DNA of 64,000 bases from an uncultured Clostridia bacterium (lineage in GTDB: Bacteria > Bacillota > Clostridia > TANB77 > CAG-508). Shown piece by piece: positions 8,101 to 15,241 of this stretch. The stretch covers positions 3,719 to 67,718 of the forward strand of contig CAKOUO010000008.1 in NCBI GenBank assembly GCA_934120645.1, given 5' to 3'. A program made the position numbers and the translations under genes. The notes beneath the pieces were generated by a model. It did not search any database and was not told the origin of the DNA. It was given only the letters and a program-made list of their open reading frames with translations. The first letter of the stretch is position 1. Each line of letters starts with the position of its first letter.

Positions 8101-10009
8101 GTTTATCTATTACAGGTCTATTTAATATATGTGCCATTGCTCCTACAAGTTCAAATGCTGAATTTAAAATTAAATCTGTGTCTGCATCTAATGTAATTAT
8201 ATATTTTATTTTATTTAATTCATTTTTATTTTTTTCATCTTTTATATATTTTTCTAAAGTATTTATTCTGAATTGATTTTTCTGATGTCCTAATAGATAT
8301 TCATTAAATTGATTTAACAATCCCCTTTTTCGTTCCCAGCCTAAATAACAATTTTCTTTTTCATTCCATACTCTTTTTCTATATATAAAACTAAAAATCG
8401 GTAAATTTTCAGTTGGGTACTTTTGGTTTAAAATTTCTACCTGCTTTAACCCTTCTTTAATTACTTCTTCATCAAATTTTTCTTCTTGATTTAAACTTTG
8501 GCTACAATCTCCTAATAATGCAAAATATATGTTTTTTGATTTGTTTGCTAAGTAGTATATTTCTAAATTTTCCATCATTTCTTTTACTTTTTCTTTAGTT
8601 TTTAAAATTGTTGGTATAACTACAAATGTACTATTTTCTTCGTCAATCCCATTTGAAAAATCTAATTTTGGTATTAATTTTGGTTTTACTGTTTTATTTA
8701 ATATATATTGTAGTATTTGTATTACAATTTCACTTGATGGAATTAAAAATAGTAGAAAACTTAATAAAAATATCATGCTATTTTGTATTTTTAAATTTAA
8801 TACATAACTTATGATTAATGATATTAATATACTTAAGATTCCAACTGTTAATATATACATTTTTGCTTTTTTCCTTGGGGACTTTTCTCTTTTTGAATTA
8901 TATTCTAGTTTTTTATACAATTCGTTAATACCATTATCTATTAAATAATATCCAATATGACTTTTTTTGTTTATTTTTTCTTTTTTAAAATTATCTTCTG
9001 CTAATTCTAATGTTTTTCTTGCTATATATATTTCAGATATTTTTGTTTTTTTACCTATTTCTTTTATTTTTGCTCTGTAATATTCTTTTGTTTTATAATC
9101 CATTTTATTGTATATTTCTGCCGGATCTTTTTTTAATAATTCTTCTACTCCATTGATTTTCTCAAATATTTCTAAAAAATTTATTCTTTGTATTTTCTTT
9201 ATACTTGTTATGCTATTCCCCATTAATACTTTTTGAACAGCTATATCAAAATGTTCCTTTTTTATTACCTCTGAAACTGTCATTCCTAGTTTTTCTACAA
9301 TTTCTTCCAATATATTGAGATAACTATATCCTTTTTTTCCATATCTTTTTAATGTGTATGACATATATTCTATAAATGGATATCTCATATCTTGAAATAT
9401 TTCTTTTTCTATTTTTTTATTTGTGTTTTTAAATTTAATATTTGCTTTGTCTTTATTTTCTATAAGTCTTTCTGCTATTTGTTCTACTTTATATTTTTGC
9501 ATTTGACTGCTATATATTTTAAGACATATATCTGTTATATTTTCTATAATAGCTATTTGAAGAAATATTCCTATATTCCATATTTCATCCATACTTAATG
9601 TCTTTTTTGTTTGATAGCTTTTTAAATAATCTTCTAAATTTTCTCTTTCTATTTTATTTTCTGTATATGCTACAATTTCAGATGCTAAAACATATATTCT
9701 TGCAAATCCTTCATATTCTCCATTTGCTATTCCTACAAAATTTATATATTTATTTATTGTTAATTCATGCTCTATTTGTTTTACTGTTTCTTCTATTATA
9801 TAAAAGTTGTCTAATAACCATTCTCCTGCTGGATGTATATTTATTCCTATTTTTAGATGTTCGTTTAATAAATTATATACTTCTTCTATTATTTTAAAGT
9901 TTTCTAATAGCTGTGGTACTGGATATGTGTTTCTTTGAGATTTTTCTGTTATATTATGATTTGATGCTATTTTTTGTAAATGGTTTTCTAGTTGGCTCTT
10001 TTCTAGCAT
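5114..10009 (-). CDS. ndvB: Cyclic beta-1,2-glucan synthase-like protein, 5' part (GT84, glycoamylase-like, first GH94 N-domain)
   Basis: About 1630 residues of a multidomain membrane glucan synthase. A soluble N-terminal region is followed by membrane helices (near residues 380-440), a GT-A type transferase region with IITLDADTDL near residue 607 as the metal-binding DxD, more membrane helices, a glycoamylase-like domain (ASEARQASLIAIAK, LISWSGTSFEYLMP) and a first GH94-type beta-sandwich. Together with the 3' frame the product would be about 2700 residues, close to NdvB/Cgs. The frame ends prematurely after a one-base shift at about 5170. The start chosen is the ATG at 10009 with AAAAGGA upstream; the longer frame to 10069 begins inside a terminator hairpin, and a TTG at 10045 with AAGGAG is an alternative. 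Confidence 0.85.
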   Translation of the reverse strand: MLEKSQLENHLQKIASNHNITEKSQRNTYPVPQLLENFKIIEEVYNLLNEHLKIGINIHPAGEWLLDNFYIIEETVKQIEHELTINKYINFVGIANGEYEGFARIYVLASEIVAYTENKIERENLEDYLKSYQTKKTLSMDEIWNIGIFLQIAIIENITDICLKIYSSQMQKYKVEQIAERLIENKDKANIKFKNTNKKIEKEIFQDMRYPFIEYMSYTLKRYGKKGYSYLNILEEIVEKLGMTVSEVIKKEHFDIAVQKVLMGNSITSIKKIQRINFLEIFEKINGVEELLKKDPAEIYNKMDYKTKEYYRAKIKEIGKKTKISEIYIARKTLELAEDNFKKEKINKKSHIGYYLIDNGINELYKKLEYNSKREKSPRKKAKMYILTVGILSILISLIISYVLNLKIQNSMIFLLSFLLFLIPSSEIVIQILQYILNKTVKPKLIPKLDFSNGIDEENSTFVVIPTILKTKEKVKEMMENLEIYYLANKSKNIYFALLGDCSQSLNQEEKFDEEVIKEGLKQVEILNQKYPTENLPIFSFIYRKRVWNEKENCYLGWERKRGLLNQFNEYLLGHQKNQFRINTLEKYIKDEKNKNELNKIKYIITLDADTDLILNSAFELVGAMAHILNRPVIDKQKNIVIDGYGIMQPRVGINLDVSYKTIFTKIFAGAGGIDSYTNAISDIYQDNFKEGIFTGKGIYDLEVFSKVLKDQIPENTVLSHDLLEGSYLRCGLVSDIMLMDGYPSKYTSFMNRLSRWIRGDWQITKWIGNKSPLNLLSKYKIFDNLRRSLFEISIIVGLVYLNIIRGIFNIKILGIVALLIVSLLIPFILELLNYLMGKQEGEEKQKTFTPKITGVKGTFLRGIITLGCLPYKAYISIKAILKTLYRVKITHKNLLEWTTSEEAERQAKTDIISYYKNMAINVIAGVISLCIYLNTFSLFALILGILWIIIPTIMCYISKEKEEKKENEKLTKSEQEYILDIGRRTWEYFEDYLNEANNFLIPDNYQEDRKEKIVKRTSSTNIGLSLIAVISANDLKYIDDDKTIQLLKNIIYTVEGLNKWNGHLYNWYNTENKQPLSPRYISTVDSGNFVGYLYVLKQWLEDKNEDNEELKNLITIVKNLIENTDFSYLYDKEHRIFSIGFNIEENKLTDSYYDLLASEARQASLIAIAKKDVEAKHWNSLSRTLTTLGKYKGLISWSGTSFEYLMPNINIPKYKGSLLDESCKFMVKSQMEYAKKLQIPWGISEAAFNLKDLHSNYQYKAFGIPWLGLKRGLADEMVVSSYGSILAIPDYPKEVYENLKRLEQFGMNGKYGFYESIDFTPERVEKGKKASVVKTYMAHHQSLILLSINNLFNDNILQKRFIKNPEIAAVNILLQETMPETAIITKENKEKVEKLKYVDYEDYIEDTYQKIDYRLIRGNVISNENYFIAMNQKGEGLSKYKDIYINRFKNTDDNPEGIFFNIKNIKSKKIWSSNYNKESIKENKYQISFMPDKIKQKMVNDNIKTDIATIVAPEEPVEIRQLKLENIGNEEEILEITSYFEPVLSKKEQDYAHPAFNNLFLIFDFDQETNSIVVKRKKRGENEKEVYMYINLSTNSEVIGDLEYEIDEEKFIRKRKYRNTTNGKKLKSIF

Positions 10010-10043
10010 TGTTCCTTTTATTTTTAATATTTTATTTTCCTTC

Positions 10044-10126
10044 AAAAAAATTCCACTCCTTGCAAACATTTTTGTTTTTATTGTTTGCTAAAGAGTGGTA
10101 ATTTATTCATTTTTTTAATTACTCTT
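10044..10126 (-). promoter_or_regulatory. Attenuator-like leader before the glucan synthase gene
   Basis: On the minus strand CCACTC (10098-10093) and GCAAACA (10088-10082) pair with TGTTTGC (10068-10062) and GAGTGG (10058-10053), followed by AATTTTTTT: an intrinsic terminator just before the coding start. An alternative stem, AAGAGTAATT (10126-10117) with AATT-ACC-ACTCTT (10103-10091), uses the same ACTCTT and would prevent the terminator. No T-box or recognised riboswitch core was seen. The upstream gene already has its own terminator at 10143-10170. Confidence 0.5.
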
Positions 10127-10142
10127 GCATTATTTTCCTAAC

Positions 10143-10170
10143 AAAAAAGCTCGTTATTAACGAGCTTTTT
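10143..10170 (-). terminator. Terminator of the 88-residue membrane protein gene
   Basis: AAAAAAGCTCG / CGAGCTTTTTT with a seven-base loop. It overlaps the end of the gene at 10157 and is symmetric, so it could stop transcription in both directions. Confidence 0.8.
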
Positions 10171-10423
10171 TATTACGGTATGTTTTGTTTCTTATGTCTA
10201 AGAAAGCAAATGTTCCTGCCATCCAAATGAAGCCGCCTATTATTGCAATTACTGGAGCCATATCAAAGATATGGGTTACAATAAGTACAATTCCTATAAC
10301 TGCAACTATTAAAGCAATCAGCTGATCCCGTAATTTTTTCTTCTGCCACTTTTTCATGCTTTTAGTTGCAACTATAAAATCCATTAACTCATTCCGTAAC
10401 TTTCTTTCCTGCATTTTTTTCAT
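10157..10423 (-). CDS. Small membrane protein with a duplicated N-terminal segment
   Basis: An 88-residue protein with no recognised family. Residues 1-19 and 23-41 are near copies (MKKMQERKLRNELMDFIVA and MKKWQKKKLRDQLIALIVA), so the basic amphipathic N-terminus arose by tandem duplication of a 22-residue unit. Two hydrophobic segments follow, at about residues 35-50 and 56-74, then a basic tail. The ATG is preceded by AAAGGAGAT. A good promoter (10489-10517) and its own terminator make it a single-gene unit divergent from the Cys-rich protein gene. Confidence 0.75.
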   Translation of the reverse strand: MKKMQERKLRNELMDFIVATKSMKKWQKKKLRDQLIALIVAVIGIVLIVTHIFDMAPVIAIIGGFIWMAGTFAFLDIRNKTYRNKKAR

Positions 10424-10488
10424 ACTGTCTATCTCCTTTTCTTTTTATTGACTATAAACTAGTCATAACCTACTTTTAACTTATTTTA

Positions 10489-10517
10489 ATTATACCACTT
10501 TTTTGCAAAAAATGCAA
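10489..10517 (-). promoter_or_regulatory. Promoter of the 88-residue protein gene
   Basis: TTGCAT (10517-10512) and TATAAT (10494-10489) with a 17-base spacer on the minus strand. The spacer contains the palindrome TTTTTTGCAAAAAA. Confidence 0.65.
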
Positions 10518-10599
10518 AATTCTATCAATTTTTACTGTTTTTTGCATAATATATATTAATCAAACATTTTGTTTGAAAAAAAGAAAGGATGTAGTTATT

Positions 10600-11079
10600 A
10601 TGGAAATGGATGGTAAAAAACCTTTTTGTCCAGTTTTAGATGTTGATGGTGTTATTGCAGGAGGAAAACAATTTGACTTAGATATAACTTTACCAGAAGA
10701 TAATAGAGATGTTATCTATGGAGTTATTAAAAATTGTTTTAAAGAACCAGTTCGTGATGCAGTTGTTAAATTAACAGAGATTGTTTATGAATGTGGTAAA
10801 GAAGAAAGAAGACCTATTGGTCATACTTTTACAGATAAAGAAGGAGAATTTGTCTTTGGTCCTCTTTGTCCTGATAGAAAATATGCTATTCAAATTTGGG
10901 CTAATACTACTAAAAAAATAAAAGTTTGTGCAAAATGTCATCATGAAGGAAAATGCCTTAAAGGTGATAAATGCGAAAAATGTGATTGTTTTATAGACAA
11001 TGATAAGCCAGCTCCTCATTGTGAAGATGAAAAAAGAGATTGCTGCTCTGAATCTTCTAATGAAGATTGCTGCAAATAA
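10600..11079 (+). CDS. Cys-rich protein with carboxypeptidase-regulatory-like (prealbumin-fold) domain
   Basis: A 159-residue protein. Residues from DVIYGVIKNCFKEPVRDAVV to TFTDKEGEFVFGPLCPDRKY show the beta-sandwich pattern of CarboxypepD_reg/CnaB-like domains. The C-terminus is rich in cysteine (CAKCHHEGKCLKGDKCEKCDC, then CC pairs) and may bind metal or form disulfides. Similar Cys-rich proteins occur in clostridia without known function (recollection, not searched). There is no signal peptide or membrane segment. ATG at 10600 is chosen because AAAGGA lies ten bases upstream; the frame also opens at a TTG at 10573. A 15-base palindrome around 10561-10575 may be regulatory. A terminator follows. 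Confidence 0.75.
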   Translation: MEMDGKKPFCPVLDVDGVIAGGKQFDLDITLPEDNRDVIYGVIKNCFKEPVRDAVVKLTEIVYECGKEERRPIGHTFTDKEGEFVFGPLCPDRKYAIQIWANTTKKIKVCAKCHHEGKCLKGDKCEKCDCFIDNDKPAPHCEDEKRDCCSESSNEDCCK

Positions 11080-11083
11080 ACAC

Positions 11084-11122
11084 AAAATGGAAAATGTTTA
11101 ATACATTTTCCATTTTATTTTT
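11084..11122 (+). terminator. Terminator of the Cys-rich protein gene
   Basis: AAAATGGAAAATG (11084-11096) pairs perfectly with CATTTTCCATTTT (11104-11116), followed by ATTTTTAT. Confidence 0.85.
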
Positions 11123-11261
11123 ATAATACTCCCATTTTTTTTGCAAATTGTTTTCCTTTTTTCATTATTTTCTTTTTATTTTTATTACTTGTTTCATTAT
11201 ACATCATTATTAATCCTGTTGTTACCAATCCACCTATTAACATACCTTTTGCAAATTTCAT
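11121..11261 (-). CDS. 46-residue protein with N-terminal hydrophobic segment
   Basis: A very short frame read directly from the sequence: it starts MKFAKGMLIGGLVTTGLIMM and ends in a basic stretch rich in lysine (KNKKKIMKKGKQFAKKMGVL). One helix of about 15 residues followed by a charged tail resembles small YtxH- or DUF3042-like proteins, but the family is not certain. AAAGGAT eight bases before the ATG supports translation. It follows the TauE-like gene on the same strand with 27 bp between, so it is probably the last gene of that operon. Confidence 0.6.
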   Translation of the reverse strand: MKFAKGMLIGGLVTTGLIMMYNETSNKNKKKIMKKGKQFAKKMGVL

Positions 11262-11288
11262 ATATATCAATCCTTTCTCTAATTTCTT

Positions 11289-11672
11289 TTATTTATTTTG
11301 TCTAATTTTTAATTTTTTATTCTCTTTTATTATGGTATATATTTCATGCACTGCTATAATAAATAAAAAGATGCCAAAGTATTTTCTTAATTCTTTAACA
11401 TTTGTATGAACGGCCAAATTTGCACCTATGATAGCTCCTAAAATTCCAAATATTGATATTATTGTTGCCAATTTTAAATTAATATTTTTATTTTTTATAT
11501 TTACTATAATTGCCACAATAGATGTAGGAATAAAAAATATTAAATTTGTAGCTTGTGCTATATGTTGTTCTATTCCACACACAAATACAAGTAGAAATAT
11601 TAGTATAGTTCCTCCACCCATTCCTGTACCACTTATTATTCCAGATATAATTCCTATTAATACTTCTGCCAT
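11289..11672 (-). CDS. Half-length TauE/SafE (TSUP) membrane transporter
   Basis: A 127-residue hydrophobic protein with about four membrane helices. The glycine motif GIISGIISGTGMGGGTI and the AQATNLIFFIPTS segment are typical of one half of TauE/SafE-family anion exporters, which normally have about 250 residues and two such halves. A second half-size member lies at 12014-12373; the two may pair as a heterodimer (inference). The start has AGGAGG at the right distance and lies 14 bp after the stop of the 71-residue protein gene, so they form an operon. The substrate cannot be told. Confidence 0.8.
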   Translation of the reverse strand: MAEVLIGIISGIISGTGMGGGTILIFLLVFVCGIEQHIAQATNLIFFIPTSIVAIIVNIKNKNINLKLATIISIFGILGAIIGANLAVHTNVKELRKYFGIFLFIIAVHEIYTIIKENKKLKIRQNK

Positions 11673-11686
11673 AATATTCCTCCTGT

Positions 11687-11902
11687 CTATTTATTTCCTA
11701 ATATTGTATTAAACATTTTTTCTGCTATATTAGTTACACATTTATCACATTTTAACATTTGATATATTATATTTTCTCTTAGTTCTTTTTCTTTAATATT
11801 GTCTGCTAAATCCAAAAATTTTTGTAATTCAAATAAATATTGTTCATTGCTATTTTTCCATTTTTGGTCTTTTAATAACATTGCATTATTTTGCTTTTTC
11901 AT
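11687..11902 (-). CDS. Small hypothetical protein between two TauE-like genes
   Basis: A 71-residue soluble, helical protein, unrecognised. It contains LKCDKC, a possible metal or redox pair of cysteines. The second in-frame ATG (11902) is chosen because GGAGGAG precedes it; the first ATG, four codons earlier, has no ribosome site. It sits between the two half-size TauE/SafE genes on the same strand and is closely linked (14 bp) to the downstream one, so it may be an accessory to that transporter. Confidence 0.6.
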   Translation of the reverse strand: MKKQNNAMLLKDQKWKNSNEQYLFELQKFLDLADNIKEKELRENIIYQMLKCDKCVTNIAEKMFNTILGNK

Positions 11903-12013
11903 TGTCTCCTCCATTTTTATTAAGATTTATTAATTATGCAATATTTTTGTCTATTTTTGTCATTTTTTTTGCGAAATGCAACTTTTATTATATCAATTAC
12001 TATGTTTATTTTG

Positions 12014-12373
12014 TTATTGAAATATCATTTTATAAGATACATAAAATAAAAAACATGTAAATACTATTTTTAAAATTTTCTCTGGTAGTTTTTTTAATAA
12101 TTTTGCTCCTATATATCCTCCTATTGCTCCACCAATTCCACATAATATAGCAATTTTCCAATTTATATAATTTTGTTTATAGTAAAAAAAACTACTTGTT
12201 AATACCATTGGTAATATGCAGAAAATAGAAGTTCCTCTTGCTTTTTGTGAATCCATATTTAAAAAATATGTAAATCCCGGGACTAATATAAGTCCACCTC
12301 CTGTGGCAAAAAATCCGCTTATAAATCCTGCTAATAAACCAATTATTATTTGTTTTATTAATTTTTTCAACAT
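12014..12373 (-). CDS. Second half-length TauE/SafE (TSUP) membrane transporter
   Basis: A 119-residue protein with about four helices and the motif GLLAGFISGFFATGGGLILVPGF, the N-terminal TauE/SafE signature with the conserved glycine run. Length is half that of a usual family member and it is partnered with the gene at 11289-11672. The frame extends back to 12409, but those codons lie in the terminator of rarA; the ATG at 12373 comes directly after the terminator's U-run, and the only Shine-Dalgarno-like sequence (AGTAGG) is inside the 3' arm of that hairpin. Confidence 0.78.
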   Translation of the reverse strand: MLKKLIKQIIIGLLAGFISGFFATGGGLILVPGFTYFLNMDSQKARGTSIFCILPMVLTSSFFYYKQNYINWKIAILCGIGGAIGGYIGAKLLKKLPEKILKIVFTCFLFYVSYKMIFQ

Positions 12374-12405
12374 AAAAAAACCTACTTTTCTTTTTAGTAG
12401 GTTTT
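12374..12405 (-). terminator. rarA terminator that borders the TauE start codon
   Basis: AAAACCTACT / AGTAGGTTTT with a nine-base loop and seven Ts on the minus strand. The U-run is followed at once by ATG of the TauE-like gene. Confidence 0.8.
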
Positions 12406-12420
12406 CCATTTTTTTTATTT

Positions 12421-13671
12421 TTATTTATTTTCTTCTATATTTTCATCTTTTATATAATATTTTGTTCCTAACATTTTATCTGGTAAATATTGTTGTTCAA
12501 CCCAATGACCTGGGAAATCATGTGGATATAAATATCCTTCATGATACCCAAATTGTTCCATTTCTTTTATTGGTGCATTTCTTATATGCATTGGAACTTC
12601 TCCTGTATCCTTAGTTGCAACATCTTCCATTGCTTTATTTATTCCTAAATATGTTGCATTTGATTTCTTAGATGTTGCTACATATACTGCTGCTTCTGAT
12701 AATATTATTCTTGCTTCTGGCATTCCAACCATATGTACTGCTTCCATTGCAGAATTTGCTAGAATTAGTGCATTAGGATTTGCTAATCCAACATCTTCAG
12801 CAGCGCATATTACTATTCTTCTTGCTAAAAACATTGGATCTTCTCCACCATTTAAGGCTCTTGCCAAATAAAAGATTGTGGCATCTGGATCAGATCCTCT
12901 CATAGATTTTATAAATGCACTTATATTATCATAATGGCTATCACCATTTTTATCAAATACTGCTTTTCTTGTTTGTATACAGTTTTTTATTACTTCATCT
13001 GTTATGTGAATATATCCATCTGATTCCATGTTAGTTGTAAGTACTGCAATTTCTAATCCATTTAATGCAGTTCTTACATCTCCATTAGATATTGTAGCTA
13101 ATTTTCTTAGTGTATCATCTTCTACTTTTACATTGTATTCCCCTAATCCATCTTTTCTTTCTAATGAATTTTTTAATATTGTAAAAATATTATCTTCTGT
13201 TAATGGTTCTAGTTTTATAACCATTGATCTTGATATTAAAGCTTTATTCACTTCAAAATATGGATTTTCTGTTGTTGCCCCTATTAAAATAATTAATCCA
13301 TTTTCAACAAAAGGTAATAATGCATCTTGTTGTAGTTTATTAAATCTATGAATTTCATCTATAAATAATATACTCTTTCCTGCTGGATTTATCATAAAAT
13401 TTTTTGTTTCTTCTATTACTCTTTTTATATCTGACACCCCAGCTGTAACTGCATTTAACTTATAAAATTTATATTTAGTTGTTTCACTTATTACTTTAGC
13501 TAATGACGTTTTTCCACATCCTGGAGGTCCAAATAATATAATACTAGATAATCTATCTGCCTTTATTGTTCTATATAGTATTTTATCTTTACCTAATACA
13601 TGTTCTTGTCCAACATATTCATCTAGTGTTTTTGGTCTCATTCTAAATGCTAATGGTTCATTTGAATTCAT
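12421..13671 (-). CDS. rarA: RarA/MgsA, replication-associated recombination ATPase
   Basis: A 416-residue AAA+ protein of the RarA (MgsA, Mgs1/WRNIP1) family that acts at stalled replication forks with single-stranded DNA-binding protein. It opens with [18 protein letters not shown], the typical start; Walker [10 protein letters not shown] lies at residues 48-56, Walker B FIDE at 103-106, and sensor 1 is GATTENP. The C-terminal tetramerisation part includes [13 protein letters not shown] and a tail with [16 protein letters not shown], characteristic of RarA. GAGGGATT precedes the ATG. It follows ruvA by 17 bp, so ruvA-rarA appear to be an operon; ruvB, often next to ruvA, is not here. Confidence 0.95.
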   Translation of the reverse strand: MNSNEPLAFRMRPKTLDEYVGQEHVLGKDKILYRTIKADRLSSIILFGPPGCGKTSLAKVISETTKYKFYKLNAVTAGVSDIKRVIEETKNFMINPAGKSILFIDEIHRFNKLQQDALLPFVENGLIILIGATTENPYFEVNKALISRSMVIKLEPLTEDNIFTILKNSLERKDGLGEYNVKVEDDTLRKLATISNGDVRTALNGLEIAVLTTNMESDGYIHITDEVIKNCIQTRKAVFDKNGDSHYDNISAFIKSMRGSDPDATIFYLARALNGGEDPMFLARRIVICAAEDVGLANPNALILANSAMEAVHMVGMPEARIILSEAAVYVATSKKSNATYLGINKAMEDVATKDTGEVPMHIRNAPIKEMEQFGYHEGYLYPHDFPGHWVEQQYLPDKMLGTKYYIKDENIEENK

Positions 13672-13688
13672 TTTATTAATCCCTCTTT

Positions 13689-14318
13689 TTATTTTCCTAA
13701 AATTGACAATCCCTTTCTAATTATTTCTTCTGTTGTCATGTCATCTTTTACTAATTTATCTAATGCTTTTTCTATTTCCTTTTTATTGTAGCCTAAAACT
13801 TGTAATGCAGCTATTGCCTCATTTATTTTTTCTTCATTTTCTATTGTTATCTCTAACTTTGATTTATTTTCTTTTGTTCCTTTTACTGCTTTAGTTAATT
13901 CTTCTATCTGTTGTTCTTTCTTTATTTTATCTTTTAATTCTAATATTATTCTTTGTGCTGACTTTGCACCAATTCCAGGCATTTGTGTTAATGTTTTTAC
14001 ATCTTCTGTTATAACTGCTAATGCAAATTCTGTTGGTTCACATACAGCAAGCATTGCCAACGCTGTTTTTGCTCCCACTCCACTTACTGATATTAGTAAT
14101 TCAAACATTCTTAATTCCTCTAATGTATTAAATCCATATATACTTATATCATCTTCTCTAACCTTATAATATGTATGTACTTTTACTACATCTCCCAAAT
14201 TACCTATTTTTTCTATTCCTGAATCTGACATAAATACTTTATAACCTAATCCTCCAACATCAATTACAATATATCCTGTCATTTTCATCTCTAATATTCC
14301 TTTTATATATGCTAACAT
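13689..14318 (-). CDS. ruvA: RuvA, Holliday junction branch migration subunit
   Basis: A 209-residue RuvA. It binds four-way junctions as a tetramer and loads the RuvB motor. Domain I (MLAYIKGILEMKMTGYIVIDVGGLGYKV) is an OB fold; domain II has two helix-hairpin-helix motifs, VSGVGAKTALAML and MPGIGAKSAQRI, then the ELKDKI acidic pin region; a C-terminal three-helix domain (INEAIAALQVLGYNKKEIEKAL) would contact RuvB. GGGAGAAAATT precedes the ATG. It is upstream of rarA and downstream of an HD-domain gene, from which it is separated by an inverted repeat. Confidence 0.96.
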   Translation of the reverse strand: MLAYIKGILEMKMTGYIVIDVGGLGYKVFMSDSGIEKIGNLGDVVKVHTYYKVREDDISIYGFNTLEELRMFELLISVSGVGAKTALAMLAVCEPTEFALAVITEDVKTLTQMPGIGAKSAQRIILELKDKIKKEQQIEELTKAVKGTKENKSKLEITIENEEKINEAIAALQVLGYNKKEIEKALDKLVKDDMTTEEIIRKGLSILGK

Positions 14319-14346
14319 AATTTTCTCCCTTCGCTTTGTCCTTTTG

Positions 14347-14442
14347 TGTCCTTTTGGGGACGTTTCTTAAAAGGACATTTTTATTTAATATTATTTTATT
14401 TTTTACTACAATGTCCTTTTAAGAAACGTCCCCAAAAGGACA
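14347..14442. repeat. 31-bp inverted repeat pair, GGGGACGTTTC family
   Basis: Arms 14347-14377 and 14412-14442 are exact reverse complements over 31 bases, bounded by TGTCCTTTT and AAAAGGACA, with a 34-base AT-rich loop. A truncated extra copy of TGTCCTTTTG lies just before (14338-14346). A near-identical single arm lies at 26574-26604. It sits between the HD gene and ruvA, where it may attenuate read-through. Confidence 0.88.
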
Positions 14443-14445
14443 AAA

Positions 14446-15000
14446 TTAGATATCGTAAAAATAAGTTGCTTCTAAATCTGCTTCATGCATTAATAATGCT
14501 AATGGATATTTTTTATATGCAGCTCCTATTGTATTGTATAATTCTTTAGGTTCTGTATATCCCATATGCCAACGTATTGAATATTTTTCTTCTGGTGTTA
14601 ATTTCATGTATTCTGTTATCATCATTACAGATTTTTCCCCATGTCCATATGGTATAGTATCATCAATTGTATAATATGGCACTTTTTCCCATACTCCTAA
14701 TGCATTTTTTGCATTTCTATAATCTACTTTATAGAAGTTTGCTTTGCATAAGTCATGTAATAATGGAACTAAAATTAATGTTTCTGGATTTACATTTAAT
14801 GGTTCTATATTTGTTTCTACTTTATGTTTTAATATTTCATAAACCTTCATACTATGTTCTACTAATCCACCTTCATGGTCACCGTGAAATCTTGTACTTG
14901 CTGGTGCTTTAAAAAAATCTGTCTTTTCTATAAATTCTATTAATTCATCTATTCCTTCTCTTTTAACTTGTTTTAATAATTCTAAAAATTGTTCTTTCAT
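14446..15000 (-). CDS. HD-domain phosphohydrolase
   Basis: A 184-residue cytosolic protein of the HD superfamily of metal-dependent phosphohydrolases. The metal ligands appear in order: H in GGLVEHSMKVYEIL, HD in LVPLLHDLCKANFY, H in GHGEKSVMM, and a late HEAD near the C-terminus. Proteins of this size in clostridia are annotated as HD hydrolases without a defined substrate. The start is the ATG at 15000 with AAGGTGG; the GTG three codons earlier lies within that ribosome site. A clear TTGACT-17-TATAAT promoter precedes it. It probably leads the unit HD-ruvA-rarA. Confidence 0.82.
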   Translation of the reverse strand: MKEQFLELLKQVKREGIDELIEFIEKTDFFKAPASTRFHGDHEGGLVEHSMKVYEILKHKVETNIEPLNVNPETLILVPLLHDLCKANFYKVDYRNAKNALGVWEKVPYYTIDDTIPYGHGEKSVMMITEYMKLTPEEKYSIRWHMGYTEPKELYNTIGAAYKKYPLALLMHEADLEATYFYDI

Positions 15001-15036
15001 TTTTTCCACCTTTTCCTAACATTTATTTCTTTGCAT

Positions 15037-15065
15037 ATTATATAAATATGAACCTAAAAAGTCAA
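15037..15065 (-). promoter_or_regulatory. Promoter of the HD-ruvA-rarA unit
   Basis: TTGACT (15065-15060) and TATAAT (15042-15037) with a 17-base spacer on the minus strand. Confidence 0.75.
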
Positions 15066-15104
15066 TAGTTTTATACAAAATTATGTTTGTTAGTATTCTA
15101 TTAA

Positions 15105-15143
15105 AAAAGTTGTCAAAAAGGCCCGTCCCTATTGACAACTTTT
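15105..15143. repeat. Palindromic repeat, GGCCCGTCCC variant
   Basis: AAAAGTTGTCAA / TTGACAACTTTT, a perfect 12-bp stem around a loop reading AAAGGCCCGTCCCTA. It is a single-arm member of the family at 1277-1352, lies just upstream of the promoter at 15151 and separates two divergent promoters. Confidence 0.75.
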
Positions 15144-15150
15144 CTAAGAT

Positions 15151-15179
15151 TTGTATTTTATCGTTAATTATGGTACAAT
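15151..15179 (+). promoter_or_regulatory. Promoter of the 74-residue protein gene
   Basis: TTGTAT (15151-15156), 17 bases, TACAAT (15174-15179). The region from TTTCTAA through the -10 aligns closely with the promoter at 207-235. Confidence 0.7.
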
Positions 15180-15241
15180 ATTATTGTTACTTATTGTTTT
15201 GATGATATTTATATCATCGTCTTAATTCTAGGGGGATTTAT

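Noticed and set aside
10044..10126. T-box riboswitch before the glucan synthase
   Set aside because: The GGAGTGGAA stretch is only loosely like the T-box AGGGTGG core, no specifier stem was found, and the downstream gene is not an amino-acid gene.
14346..14549. Plus-strand frame starting MSFWGRFLKGHF, and the matching N-terminus of the longest dusB frame
   Set aside because: Both are translations of the palindromic repeat, not protein starts; dusB has a strong ribosome site further in.
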